A stretch of 64,000 bases of DNA from Sporolactobacillus sp. STSJ-5 (GCF_024385605.1 NZ_JANFOJ010000013.1:22671-86670), one strand, 5' to 3'. Shown: positions 42,562 to 51,315, counted from the stretch's first letter. Notes: a model not told the origin generated them from the letters alone. Translations and numbers: made by a program.

Positions 42562-42719
42562 TGGAAACAGTTGCCTTATCGGAACCGGAAATCATTGGAA
42601 TAGATAAGCTTTTTCATCAAGCAAAAGTATAAGGCGTACGTGCTGAGTTTAAAGATAGCTATCTTGTTCCCTGGTTGCAGAACAAGAAAAAAATCTTCCA
42701 AACATTAGATGCACGCTAA
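42561..42719 (+). pseudogene. Decayed coding remnant, unknown
   Basis: One plus-strand frame reads as protein-like for about 52 codons (TVALSEPEIIGIDKLFHQA, then VRAEFKDSYLVPWLQNKKK) but has a TAA at 42630-42632 and ends at TAA 42717. No ribosome-binding site. I cannot assign a family. It may be the trace of a deleted gene. Confidence 0.25.
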
Positions 42720-42761
42720 AATAACAGAAGAGTAAAGCAATGCATTTAAAATAAATTGGCT

Positions 42762-43075
42762 CTAGAAACTAGGGATACTAAAAGCCGCACTGGCACCGGC
42801 CGGAATGAGATAGAAAATAACCGCTGAAATCCTGCCTGCCTTGTCAAAGACAAATATCCGTCGAATGCTTTCCAATTTTATACAGGTTAGAAATCTTGAT
42901 GTTGTAAGAAACATATGAAAGTTGACGAGAACAATCATTGTAAACCACACAGGCAGCACTCTGAAAAAATTAAAAAGGATCAGAGGAGAAAAGATGAACA
43001 GGCTGTCGAACAAAATATCCCAAACACTTCCTAACGCGGATTCCACTTTTAAGCCTTGTGCAACTGCTCCGTCAT
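42762..43075 (-). pseudogene. Small membrane protein, frameshifted
   Basis: AGGAG at 43084-43088 is well spaced for ATG 43075, which starts MTEQLHKA but hits TAA within nine codons. Adding one T at about 43051 joins it to a hydrophobic frame beginning KVESALGSVWDILFDSLFIF and running to a stop at 42762. The joined protein would be about 104 residues with two or three membrane segments. Family unknown. It follows the broken HTH gene by 15 bases, so the two were once an operon. Confidence 0.5.
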
Positions 43076-43090
43076 ATAGTATCTCCTATG

Positions 43091-43649
43091 CTATCTTTTA
43101 ATAATCAGGGGTGTCAGCCACCATCCAAGACCTAAAATGACAACGATTCCTGACAGCAGCACAAAGGGTTCCATATACATACCGACCATATAGACAATGG
43201 TCACAATCCCTGTCACGTATAATGCACCTAATAAAAGCCAAGTCGGGAAGCCATGAATAATTGCTAATCCAACAGTGATTAAACCAATCCTCCGACTAAG
43301 AAAGACATGAAATTACGATTCATCAAATTAAGAGGAAATTGAGCAGATCCCCAAATGCTCACAATGACGCCCAACGCAACAAGCACATAACCCAAAATGG
43401 TTAATCCTGACATACTGTTTCTCCCTTCTTTAATCAAATTTTCCTGAAACGTTTTATCGCCTTTGATCAACTATCTAGTGATAGATTAAAGATGTCCGAG
43501 AGTTTTAAAATTTTCTCAATGTCGGGATAACTTTTCCCTGTTTCCCATTTTGAAATGACTTGTCGAGAAATATCCAATTTTTCTGCCAACTCATCTTGTG
43601 ACATGTTTAATCGTTCACGTGTTTCCTTAATCCTGTTTCCTAAATCCAT
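43091..43649 (-). pseudogene. XRE-family regulator with membrane domain, two frameshifts
   Basis: ATG 43649 (AAAGGAG upstream) opens an XRE helix-turn-helix: GNRIKETRERLNMSQDELA, then SRQVISKWETGKSYPDIEK. Translation stops at 43467. One extra T there would continue as LIKGDKTFQENLIKEG and then membrane helices; a second shift near 43279 is needed to go on as TVGLAIIHGFPTWLLLGALY to the stop at 43091. The restored protein, about 185 residues, is a common Firmicute layout: HTH, basic linker, four helices. Both lesions are loss of one T in a T-run. The isolated 60-residue HTH could still be made. Confidence 0.7.
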
Positions 43650-43929
43650 AATGATGCTCCTTTCCATAGTAGGTAGTTTGTAGTCTAGTCTCGGATGCTG
43701 ATCAAAGATATATATAGATGCTTGACTGCAACGATCAGTTGCACCCTAGTTTTGTCCTGTTATTTCTGTAGATGATGCCCGATTTTTCACTGTTGATCCT
43801 GCTTGGTACACGATGTCCTGCAGGAATAGACTGTTCTATCTAAATGATCATTCAACGAACATACGTGCTATAATTTATTTATAAAAAGTACGAGATCATT
43901 CATAAAAGGAGTAAATGGAGGAATAATAC

Positions 43930-44253
43930 ATGAATCTGAAAGAAGTGCAGGATTGGGAGAAAAAGTTCTATGAAGGGCGGGGTTGGAAGGACCTGCCCCC
44001 ATACATACGCGTGGGTTTTCTTATTGAAGAAATAGGTGAAGTATCTCAAGCCGTCCGTGCTTATGAGATTGGGCGCGACCATCCGAATGAGCGTTCAATG
44101 ACGAAAGAAGAAATCAAGCAGAATCTTTCGGAAGAACTTGGTGATGTGCTCTCTAATGTGGCCATTCTCGCTGATTTGTATCATCTTAGTTTGGAAGACA
44201 TAGTAATGGCGCATCGCAACAAGCTCACTAAGCGGTACCAAGAACAAGGGTGA
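43930..44253 (+). CDS. MazG-like nucleotide pyrophosphohydrolase
   Basis: 107 residues, all-alpha NTP pyrophosphatase superfamily. The metal-binding motifs are EEIGEVSQA and EELGDVLSNVAILAD (ExxE...ExxD). Single-domain MazG-like enzymes hydrolyse non-canonical or excess (d)NTPs to monophosphates. The WKDLPPYIRVGFLIEEIGE opening suits this group. TGGAGGAATA precedes ATG 43930. Stand-alone gene. Confidence 0.85.
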   Translation: MNLKEVQDWEKKFYEGRGWKDLPPYIRVGFLIEEIGEVSQAVRAYEIGRDHPNERSMTKEEIKQNLSEELGDVLSNVAILADLYHLSLEDIVMAHRNKLTKRYQEQG

Positions 44254-44446
44254 ACTAAATAGGGATTGAGATCCCGACCTTCTGGAACTATTGTAGACTT
44301 ACTTTCTTGTCCGAAGACGCAAAGAGAGGTACCGAGGCTTGTCCCAAGCCATGGCTTTTTGTGCGAGCCAGTGACACCGGAGTCAGTCGTTTCTCACACT
44401 CGTGCAGCTTTTTTGGATGATTTTTTATCAAAGCGAATACTGACTC

Positions 44447-44472
44447 AACTCGGCAATGAATAGCCGAGTTTT
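44447..44472 (+). terminator. Intrinsic terminator before repeat copy C
   Basis: AACTCGGC and GCCGAGTT form a perfect eight-pair stem, with only TTTTC after it. It is 194 bases beyond the mazG-like stop. Confidence 0.65.
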
Positions 44473-44785
44473 CAGAAGATGAGAAAGTTTAGCATTTTGG
44501 CCTGTTGATACGATACGACAACAAGGTCATAAGATTCAGTTGGACGATCAGGTAAGCGCCCAATCTGCGAAAATAACCGGAAAAATTCCGCTTAATTCTA
44601 AAATGAATGAAAAAATCACTTAAATAGACGGAGAAATTCCCCCTATCGAATCGAAAAGACGTGAAAATGGAGGCATTTTCTTTGAATAAGCGGAAAAGTT
44701 ACCCTTATTTACCCGTGAAACAAGCGCTATGATCCATATAACCGGAAAAATTCCGCTTATTTTACGTTACTTAATAAAGGACCAA
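44473..44785 (+). repeat. Terminator-linked repeat, copy C (type 2, longest)
   Basis: Head AGATGAGAAAGTTTAGCATT, then ACAACAAGGTCATAAG, CGATCAGGTAAGCGCCCAAT, three GGAAAAATTCCG-like short palindromes (near 44580, 44630, 44745), GAAACAAGCGCTATGATCCA, CGCTTATTTTACG and TTACTTAATAAAGGACC. About 90 bases longer than copy B owing to extra GGAAAAATTCC-type units. Confidence 0.75.
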
Positions 44786-45186
44786 AGTGATTTATGAAAT
44801 AGAAATGTCTGTTCAAGGTTGATGATTCAAAACTGCATTTGGAGCGAAAGCCATCACGTCCTGTGAAAGTATGTCCTGTATGCAAAGTGAAAGTCATCAA
44901 TCCTGTGGCAAGCAGGATACTAGGCCGTCCATGGATTACGACGGCAACTCCGCCCTCGCTGGAGGATTGGCGAAGCCGAGTTTTCTTAAGTTGTCTCCTA
45001 TAATAAAAACAACGTTCATTAATCATTGCAAATTTCGGGTATTGGTCTACTGTGTGGTGTTAAACGGATAATCATGCTTTTTAATAAACTGATTCATAAT
45101 GGAAAATCAAGTGAGGAAAGAGGGAAACGGCTGAATCAAGGACAGAGATTCACAATGTATAGGAAAATACGGAAAAAGTTTCCTTT

Positions 45187-45462
45187 ATGGGAAAATTGGT
45201 TTGGTTCATCTCAAAATCGAAGGGTGCGTCCATTGTTTATGGCGATCCGACCGATCGAGGCGACAAGCAGGTGGTATCTTTTTCCGGCGTTCGCATTATC
45301 GGTGGAGGCGGCTATGCGTCGGTGAAGCCACTGGGAATCTATGAAATCGACAAACAAAAAACGACGTTCAAGCCGGTTTATGATCTTAATTTTCTCGTGC
45401 TTATTCTCTCCATACTTACATTCGGACTGAAACTGATCAACAAAAATTCAAAAGAGCGCTAA
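45187..45462 (+). CDS. Small GerW/YtfJ-like protein, possibly degenerate
   Basis: 91 residues. The order GDPTDRGDKQVVSFSGVRIIGGGG, ASVKPLGIYEI, then TFKPV resembles the GerW (YtfJ) sporulation family, whose members carry GDP, a hydrophobic strand, a glycine run and a PVGFL-like strand. A C-terminal hydrophobic helix (LNFLVLILSILTFGLKLI) follows. There is no good ribosome-binding site before ATG 45187, and a second frame just upstream looks protein-like, so a frameshift or fusion remnant is possible. Confidence 0.4.
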   Translation: MGKLVWFISKSKGASIVYGDPTDRGDKQVVSFSGVRIIGGGGYASVKPLGIYEIDKQKTTFKPVYDLNFLVLILSILTFGLKLINKNSKER

Positions 45463-45463
45463 C

Positions 45464-45501
45464 AAAAAGAGGCTTGAAAGTGCAGCTTTCAAGCCTCTTT
45501 C
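45464..45501. terminator. Bidirectional terminator
   Basis: AAAGAGGCTTGAAAG and CTTTCAAGCCTCTTT form a perfect 15-pair stem with A- and T-rich flanks between convergent genes. Confidence 0.9.
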
Positions 45502-45509
45502 GAACATAA

Positions 45510-45869
45510 TCAATAACCAACTTCAACTGAAGCGTTAACAATATACATTAAATCGTTCTTATCGTTTTGTTCTTTTAAGAAGATGCCGCTCGGAGCCGCC
45601 ATTCCTCCGTCCATGACCTCGATGTGAACCGTTCCATACGGAATTTCTGCTTTTATTTTTTTGAAATCTAAGCTTTCCTTATCTTTTGGAACAGCCAGTC
45701 GAATGGTAACCTTCATGTTGTTCAAATCGTTTTCCGGAAGAAATCGGGTGATACCAGGCATTGAATTTCTATGGATCGCATCGCGTACAGCCCGAACTGC
45801 GGCTGTTGTGACATCTTGCCCGTGCACGTCAGTACCGAATCCTGTTTCAATGAATAAAAGGTGATCCAT
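45510..45869 (-). CDS. Lin0512 family conserved protein
   Basis: 119 residues, Lin0512 family (TIGR02058), a small ring-forming protein of unknown function in Firmicutes and some other bacteria. FIETGFGTDVHGQDVTTAAVRAVRDAI, the IPYGTVHIEVMDGGM segment and NASVEVGY are characteristic. Start ATG 45869 follows GGGGGTAAAATT. Single gene. Confidence 0.85.
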   Translation of the reverse strand: MDHLLFIETGFGTDVHGQDVTTAAVRAVRDAIHRNSMPGITRFLPENDLNNMKVTIRLAVPKDKESLDFKKIKAEIPYGTVHIEVMDGGMAAPSGIFLKEQNDKNDLMYIVNASVEVGY

Positions 45870-46245
45870 AATTTTACCCCCATAACCAAATTTTCAATCC
45901 TATTATAACAAAGTTAAAAAAGAGGTCGCAGTTAAAGTGCTTGAAAATAAAAATGTCTATGTAAGAAAATCCGACAAAAAGTCCATTTTTTTTCGTATAA
46001 GAATTAAAATGAATGTGAAATATTATTTGTTGATATCTGTTCAGTTTTGGAATAAAGCAAGGATTAATGGAGAAATGGCATGAATCATGAAATTTTTATC
46101 ATTAAAAGTCTGGTAAAGGCGAACGATAATTGCAGCAAGCAACAAAATTTACGCTTTTTCCCCATTTTTTATTCCCTTTTTGGCACATATAAGCTATAGT
46201 AAAGTCTGTGAGTTAAATTCAAAAGATTTAGCGGGGGGTTTTTAA
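45870..46245. other. Divergent intergenic region before the nup operon
   Basis: 376 bases, AT-rich. A TATAGT box at 46194-46199 may belong to the nup promoter, without a convincing -35. I found no purine riboswitch and no clear CodY box. Confidence 0.4.
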
Positions 46246-47331
46246 GTGTTTAAAAAGAGAATAGCAGTGCTCGTAGCCTTTGTTGTTGTTCTGGCTTCCG
46301 TTCTTGCGGGATGCGGCAACAGCAAATCAAGCGGAGGCAGCGCAACGAAGAAGGCGGCTTTCAAAGCAGGTATGGTTACGGACACAGGCGGCGTTGATGA
46401 CAAGTCTTTCAATCAGTCTGCTTGGGAAGGCTTGAAAAGCTTTGCAAAGGACAACGGTCTTAAAGAAGGATCAGGTGTTAAATATCTGCAGTCAACACAG
46501 GCATCGGATTATTCACCGAACCTGAACACAATGATCCATCAGAACTATAATATCGTTTATGGTATCGGCTTCTTGATGCAAAGTGATATCCAGAAAATTG
46601 CACAGCAAAATCCGAAAGCGCACCTTGGCATTATTGATGCCGTTGCTGTTGATAAGAACAATAAACCTCTGAAAAATGTAGCAAACATCACTTTCAAAGA
46701 ACAACAAGGCTCGTTCTTGGTTGGTGTCGTAGCAGGTTTGACAACGAAAACGAATAAAGTCGGTTTTGTCGGCGGCGTTAACTCTGCGTTGCTTAAGAAA
46801 TTCGAAAACGGCTTCAAAGCCGGTGTGAAGACGGTAAATCCGAAAGCAGAAATTTACGCTCAGTATGCTGGAGCATTTGATGCACCTGATAAGGGACGTG
46901 CAATTGCTCAAACGATGTATACAAAAGGCGCTGACATTATTTATGCATCCGCAGGCAATACAGGTAACGGTGTATTTACGGAAGCGAAGAACCGCACGAA
47001 GAATGGCAAGAAGGTATGGGTTATCGGTGTTGACAAAGATCAGCATGATCAAGGTATGCCGGAAAATGTAACTCTGACTTCCATGGTTAAACGCGTTGAC
47101 CAAGCAATTTATAATGTAACGAAACAAACAAAGGCAGGTAAATTCCCTGGCGGTAAAGTACTTGAATTCGGCCTTAAAGAAAACGGCGTCGGTATCGCAC
47201 CAACGACGGATAATGTTTCGAAGAAAGCACTTAGTGCTGTTAATGATTATAAAAAGAAAATCATTGATGGATCCCTCACGGTTCCGACAACAGACAAGGA
47301 ATATAAGGAATACCTTGCAAACTTGAAGTAA
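46246..47331 (+). CDS. nupN: BMP-family nucleoside-binding lipoprotein
   Basis: 361 residues. Signal peptide with lipobox LAGC (residues 20-23), so the mature protein is lipid-anchored outside the membrane. The BMP/PnrA domain has MVTDTGGVDDKSFNQSAWEGL, HLGIIDAV, GFVGGVNSALLKKFENGFKAGV and ASAGNTGNGVFTEA. With the downstream ATPase and two permeases it matches B. subtilis nupNOPQ, which imports guanosine and other nucleosides. GTG start after GGGGGG. A 13-pair hairpin and three terminators follow, so it is probably made in excess over the rest. Confidence 0.9.
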   Translation: MFKKRIAVLVAFVVVLASVLAGCGNSKSSGGSATKKAAFKAGMVTDTGGVDDKSFNQSAWEGLKSFAKDNGLKEGSGVKYLQSTQASDYSPNLNTMIHQNYNIVYGIGFLMQSDIQKIAQQNPKAHLGIIDAVAVDKNNKPLKNVANITFKEQQGSFLVGVVAGLTTKTNKVGFVGGVNSALLKKFENGFKAGVKTVNPKAEIYAQYAGAFDAPDKGRAIAQTMYTKGADIIYASAGNTGNGVFTEAKNRTKNGKKVWVIGVDKDQHDQGMPENVTLTSMVKRVDQAIYNVTKQTKAGKFPGGKVLEFGLKENGVGIAPTTDNVSKKALSAVNDYKKKIIDGSLTVPTTDKEYKEYLANLK

Positions 47332-47347
47332 TTATTTGATCTATTGC

Positions 47348-47380
47348 TGATGGATGAGGCGGTACCTGCCTCATCCATCA
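47348..47380 (+). other. Hairpin after nupN
   Basis: TGATGGATGAGGC and GCCTCATCCATCA make a perfect 13-pair stem with a seven-base loop. No T-run follows, so it suits a processing or 3'-end stabilising hairpin more than a terminator. Confidence 0.7.
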
Positions 47381-47412
47381 ATTATAATTAAGGAAAATAT
47401 GATTTGGACATA

Positions 47413-47442
47413 TAAAAGCCTGTTTTAGAACAAGCTTTTTTT
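47413..47442 (+). terminator. Terminator 1 between nupN and nupO
   Basis: AAAAGC-TGTT and AACA-GCTTTT arms with one mismatch, followed by T-rich sequence. Confidence 0.65.
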
Positions 47443-47476
47443 ATATAATAAGTGAGTAAAAAAATTTTAAAAGACG

Positions 47477-47556
47477 AGCGGAAGTTAGCATAAGCGGTCG
47501 AAGCTTGTTGAAGTTCAGCCAGTATCAAAGACTTGGCTTCACCAAGTTTTTCTTTA
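47477..47556 (+). repeat. Duplicated terminator cassette, copy 1
   Basis: TTAGCATAAGCGG then GTTCAGCCAGTATCAA and ACTTGG-CTTCA-CCAAGTTTTTCTTTA. The hairpin at 47531-47547 and T-run act as a terminator. The last 27 bases are identical to those of copy 2. Confidence 0.75.
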
Positions 47557-47585
47557 TACAAAGAGGATTGTATAAAAGAAAAAAG

Positions 47586-47661
47586 ATTAGCGGTGACTAG
47601 TATAAGAAAAACTAAGGTTCAGCCGGCGTCAGGGACTTGGCTTCACCAAGTTTTTCTTTAC
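47586..47661 (+). repeat. Duplicated terminator cassette, copy 2
   Basis: GTGACTAGTATAAG then GGTTCAGCCGGCGTCAGG and ACTTGG-CTTCA-CCAAGTTTTTCTTTA (hairpin 47635-47651). Differences from copy 1 in the GTTCAGCC part are mostly transitions, so the copies arose by tandem duplication. nupO starts 27 bases later. Confidence 0.75.
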
Positions 47662-47687
47662 ATATTCAGAGATGGGGGACTTAAGGC

Positions 47688-49211
47688 ATGTCCTATGCAA
47701 TTGAAATGAGGAATATCAGGAAAGAATTTCCCGGTATTGTGGCCAATGACGATATCACCCTTCAGGTACAAGAAGGAGAAATTCATGCGCTGTTTGGAGA
47801 AAACGGAGCCGGCAAGTCGACGCTGATGAATGTTCTGTTCGGGTTATATCAGCCTGACCAAGGGGAAATTTATGTTCATGGGAAAAAGGAGTTCATTAAC
47901 GATCCCAATGATGCAGCTCGGCTCGGCATAGGCATGGTTCATCAGCACTTTATGCTAATTGACAAGTTTACTGTTGCTGAAAATATTATCCTGGGCAGAG
48001 AACCTAAGAAGCATGGGGCTCTCGATATGGCAAAGGCTGTAAAGATCGTCAAGGAACTTTCTGAAAGATACGGATTGGATGTTGACCCAAATAAGAAAGT
48101 TGAAGACATTACGGTCGGCATGCAGCAACGTGTTGAAATTTTGAAGACCCTGTACAGAGGGTCGGACATACTAATTTTTGACGAACCGACTGCTGTGTTG
48201 ACGCCACTTGAAATTAAAGAACTGATCGAAATTATGAAGCGGCTAGTGGGTGAGGGCAAGTCCATCATCTTAATCACACACAAACTAAAGGAAATATTTG
48301 AATCCTGTGATCGATGCACGGTTATTCGCCGAGGAAAGAATATTGATACGGTAGCCATTTCTGACACCAATCCGAGCGATTTGGCCAGCATGATGGTTGG
48401 ACGAAAGGTCAATATTCAGGTGAATAATGCTCCTTATGATCCGAAAGAAAAAGTTCTGGAAATTGAACATCTCAATGTACTTGATTCGCGCAAGGTTGAT
48501 GTAATCAAGGATCTGAATCTGACTGTTCACGGAGGAGAAATTCTTGGCATTGCAGGTGTGGACGGTAATGGACAGACTGAGTTGATTGAGGCGATTGCGG
48601 GCCTGAGAAAGGTTAAAGACGGCAGCATTAAAATCAACAATGACGATGTGACCAATCAAAAAACGAGAAAAATTATCGAAGCCGGCTTGGGTTATATTCC
48701 TGAGGATCGACAGAAGCACGGACTTGTGCTGGACTTCTCGGTTGGTGAGAATATGGTACTGCAAACGTACTATAAGAAACCATACGCTCAAGCAGGTATT
48801 TTGCATAATAAAGTGATCACGAAAAAAGCGAAACAATTAATTCAAGAATTTGATGTGCGGACTCCGAGCGAGAAGACACTTGCCCGTTCATTGTCCGGAG
48901 GCAATCAGCAAAAGGTGATCGTCGCTAGAGAGGTAGACCGGAGTCCACAATTACTAATTGCGGCTCAGCCTACGCGTGGCTTGGATATCGGTGCTATTGA
49001 ATTCATTCACGGCAAGCTGATTGAAGAAAAGAAAAAAGGCAAAGCCGTTTTGCTTGTGTCCTTTGAATTAGACGAAATTCTTCACCTTAGTGATCGTATC
49101 GCGGTTATTTATGAAGGACATATTATTGATATTGTTAATCCGAAAGAAACAGATGAGAATGAGCTCGGCTTGCTAATGGCTGGGAGAAAGAAAGGAGGAA
49201 ACGAGGCGTGA
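47688..49211 (+). CDS. nupO: Nucleoside ABC transporter ATPase
   Basis: 507 residues with two fused ABC domains, like ribose-type CUT2 ATPases. The first has Walker A GENGAGKST, a divergent signature around DITVGMQQRVEILK and Walker B ILIFDEPTAVL. The second has a degenerate Walker A (GVDGNGQTE), signature LSGGNQQK and LLIAAQPTRGLD, where the catalytic Glu is replaced by Gln. That asymmetry is normal in this family. GGGGGACTT precedes ATG 47688. It overlaps nupP by four bases. Confidence 0.92.
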   Translation: MSYAIEMRNIRKEFPGIVANDDITLQVQEGEIHALFGENGAGKSTLMNVLFGLYQPDQGEIYVHGKKEFINDPNDAARLGIGMVHQHFMLIDKFTVAENIILGREPKKHGALDMAKAVKIVKELSERYGLDVDPNKKVEDITVGMQQRVEILKTLYRGSDILIFDEPTAVLTPLEIKELIEIMKRLVGEGKSIILITHKLKEIFESCDRCTVIRRGKNIDTVAISDTNPSDLASMMVGRKVNIQVNNAPYDPKEKVLEIEHLNVLDSRKVDVIKDLNLTVHGGEILGIAGVDGNGQTELIEAIAGLRKVKDGSIKINNDDVTNQKTRKIIEAGLGYIPEDRQKHGLVLDFSVGENMVLQTYYKKPYAQAGILHNKVITKKAKQLIQEFDVRTPSEKTLARSLSGGNQQKVIVAREVDRSPQLLIAAQPTRGLDIGAIEFIHGKLIEEKKKGKAVLLVSFELDEILHLSDRIAVIYEGHIIDIVNPKETDENELGLLMAGRKKGGNEA

Positions 49212-50272
49212 GCAACTTATTAAAGAAGGTCAATTGGATGACACTCCTTATTCCTATCGTTTCTGTTATTCTCGGGCTGCTTTGCGGAGCTGTGATCATG
49301 TTGATCATTGGCTATAATCCCGTGCTTGCATATCAATCAATCATTGAATCTATTTTCCTTCAGCCTTATTACGGAGGAGAAACTATTCGGGCAATGATTC
49401 CTCTCGTGCTTGCCGGAATTGCCGTTGCTTTTGCCTTTCGCACCGGTCTCTTCAACATTGGCGTTGAAGGACAGCTGCTCGTCGGCTGGTTTGCTTCCGT
49501 TGCCTGTGCTATTTGCTTCGGCCATCTTCCGAAAGTTATTTTGCTTCCAATGTCGATCATCGCCGGCGGTGCCGCGGGGGCATTGTGGGGCTTTATTCCC
49601 GGAATTCTTAAAGCACGATTTAAAGTACATGAAGTTATTTCAACAATTATGATGAATTATATTGCATTATATACGACGGCGTATTTAATTAAAAATTTCT
49701 TATATACAGAAGGTGAACGCACACCGACGATTCCGGCTGCGGCTTCCCTTGCCTCGACGTTTCTTGCTAATCTGACTCAAGGATCACGGCTGCATTGGGG
49801 GTTTGTCGTTGCCATCATCGCTGTGTTTGCGATGTGGTTCATTTTGTGGAAAACAACAAAGGGGTATGAGCTGCGTGCCGTCGGCTTCAGTCCGGATGCT
49901 TCGAAATACGCGGGAATGAATGTCAGTCGAAACATTATGCTGTCGCTAACTATATCAGGCATTTTCGCTGGACTGGGCGGTGCTATGGAAGGCCTTGGCA
50001 CGTATCAATATATGACCATTAATTCTGCGTTTACAGGTATTGGGTTTAATGGTATCGCCGTAGCGCTGCTTGGTCTGAATACACCGGTTGGTGTCGTACT
50101 TTCCGGAGCGCTGTTCGCCGGACTTCAAACCGGCGGCTTGACGATGCAGTCGGATGCCGGAGTTCCTGTTGAACTGATCCAGATTATCATCGCTTTGATT
50201 ATTTTCTTTGTCGGCTCCGGTTATGTGATCAAGTGGGCGTTCGGCCGTCTATCGAGAAAGGGGCATAAATAA
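49208..50272 (+). CDS. nupP: Nucleoside ABC transporter permease 1
   Basis: 354 residues, BPD_transp_2 family, eight to ten membrane helices. Conserved GLFNIGVEGQLLVG, a family loop near the cytosolic coupling region, and RAVGFSPDASKYAGMNV. GTG start overlaps the nupO stop; AAAGGAGG precedes it. Pairs with the next gene to form the pore. Confidence 0.92.
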   Translation: MSNLLKKVNWMTLLIPIVSVILGLLCGAVIMLIIGYNPVLAYQSIIESIFLQPYYGGETIRAMIPLVLAGIAVAFAFRTGLFNIGVEGQLLVGWFASVACAICFGHLPKVILLPMSIIAGGAAGALWGFIPGILKARFKVHEVISTIMMNYIALYTTAYLIKNFLYTEGERTPTIPAAASLASTFLANLTQGSRLHWGFVVAIIAVFAMWFILWKTTKGYELRAVGFSPDASKYAGMNVSRNIMLSLTISGIFAGLGGAMEGLGTYQYMTINSAFTGIGFNGIAVALLGLNTPVGVVLSGALFAGLQTGGLTMQSDAGVPVELIQIIIALIIFFVGSGYVIKWAFGRLSRKGHK

Positions 50273-50274
50273 TA

Positions 50275-51240
50275 ATGAGCTTTTTTGAAGTTTTGACGAT
50301 TATTATTCCTTCGACACTGCTTACGGCTGCCCCGCTGATTTTTACGTCATTGGGCGGCGTTTTCTCTGAACGTTCCGGAGTTGTCAATATCGGATTGGAA
50401 GGTTTGATGGCAGTCGGGGCCTTCACAGCTGCCATCTCTACTTTAGGTTTGGAGCATGCAGGATTGGGAGATGCCTCGCCGTGGATTGCGATCATCATTG
50501 CAGCCATTGCAGGAGGAATTTTTTCGTTGATCCATGCAGTTGTTTCCATTTCATTCCGTGCGGATCAGACGGTCAGCGGTGTGGCACTCAACTTTCTGGC
50601 TGCCGGTCTTACAATCTTTCTTGTGAAAATGATCTATGACGGAAAAGGACAAACACCATATATTACACACAATATTGATAAAATCAGCATTCCCGGCTTG
50701 GCGAAGATTCCATTTATCGGACCGATCTTCTTTCAGCAAGTGACCTACACGTCTTATTTGGCCATCCTTGTTTCGGTTTTGGTTTGGTTTATCATCTTTA
50801 AGACGCCATTTGGCTTGCGTCTGCGATCTGTCGGCGAACATCCGGCAGCGGCGGACACCCTAGGTATTAATGTAAGCAAAATGCGCTACATCGGTGTTGC
50901 ACTGAGCGGTGTGTTCGGCGGTATCGGCGGTGCCGTATATCTTGTGACGATCACGTCCAACTACAATGTGACAACGATTGCCGGACAAGGGTTCTTAGCG
51001 CTGGCTGCTCTTGTTTTTGGTAAATGGCATCCGATTGGAGCCATGGGTGCATCCATGTTCTTCGGGTTTGCACAAGCACTCAGCATAACCGGTCAGCAGA
51101 TCCCATATTTAGATCGCTTGCCTTCGGTCGTTATGCTGACGGCACCATATGTCCTGACATTGATTGTACTTACCGGATTCGTGGGTCGCGCTGAAGCACC
51201 AAAGGCGGACGGCGTTCCGTATATAAAAGGGCAGAGATAA
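50275..51240 (+). CDS. nupQ: Nucleoside ABC transporter permease 2
   Basis: 321 residues, second BPD_transp_2 permease. GVFSERSGVVNIGLEGLMAVG, LRSVGEHPAAADTLGINV and GQGFLALAALVFGKWHP are typical. It starts three bases after nupP with GAGAAAGGGG as ribosome-binding site. Last gene before the terminator. Confidence 0.93.
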   Translation: MSFFEVLTIIIPSTLLTAAPLIFTSLGGVFSERSGVVNIGLEGLMAVGAFTAAISTLGLEHAGLGDASPWIAIIIAAIAGGIFSLIHAVVSISFRADQTVSGVALNFLAAGLTIFLVKMIYDGKGQTPYITHNIDKISIPGLAKIPFIGPIFFQQVTYTSYLAILVSVLVWFIIFKTPFGLRLRSVGEHPAAADTLGINVSKMRYIGVALSGVFGGIGGAVYLVTITSNYNVTTIAGQGFLALAALVFGKWHPIGAMGASMFFGFAQALSITGQQIPYLDRLPSVVMLTAPYVLTLIVLTGFVGRAEAPKADGVPYIKGQR

Positions 51241-51258
51241 TCTGCTGGTCATCAAAGC

Positions 51259-51312
51259 AAAAAGAGAGGCAGTCTCATCGGTCGTTTTTCGACCATGCGG
51301 CTGCCTCTTTAA
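51259..51312 (+). terminator. Intrinsic terminator of the nup operon
   Basis: AAAGAGAGGCAG and CTGCCTCTTTAA arms, with an inner CGGTCG/CGACC(A) stem. Repeat copy D begins directly after. Confidence 0.8.
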
Positions 51313-51315
51313 TTT

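Larger units (their letters stand above)
44254..45186. other. Long gene-poor region holding repeat copy C
   Basis: Over 900 bases with no convincing gene. It contains a hairpin terminator (44447-44472), repeat copy C (44473-44785), and from 44800 to 45000 a stretch that reads on the plus strand like a broken zinc-ribbon protein (HLERKPSRPVKVCPVCKVKV) without an intact start. Confidence 0.5.

Noticed and set aside
44266..44463. Open frame of 65 codons after the MazG-like gene
   Set aside because: No family, no start signal, and it ends inside a terminator stem. Treated as non-coding.
44757..45026. Minus-strand frame of 89 codons
   Set aside because: Lies opposite a plus-strand stretch that looks like a broken zinc-ribbon protein (CPVCKV). 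Neither strand has an intact gene start, so only the region is noted.
45900..46240. Possible purine riboswitch before the nucleoside transporter
   Set aside because: No three-way junction core such as TATAATCCTAATGATATGG was seen.
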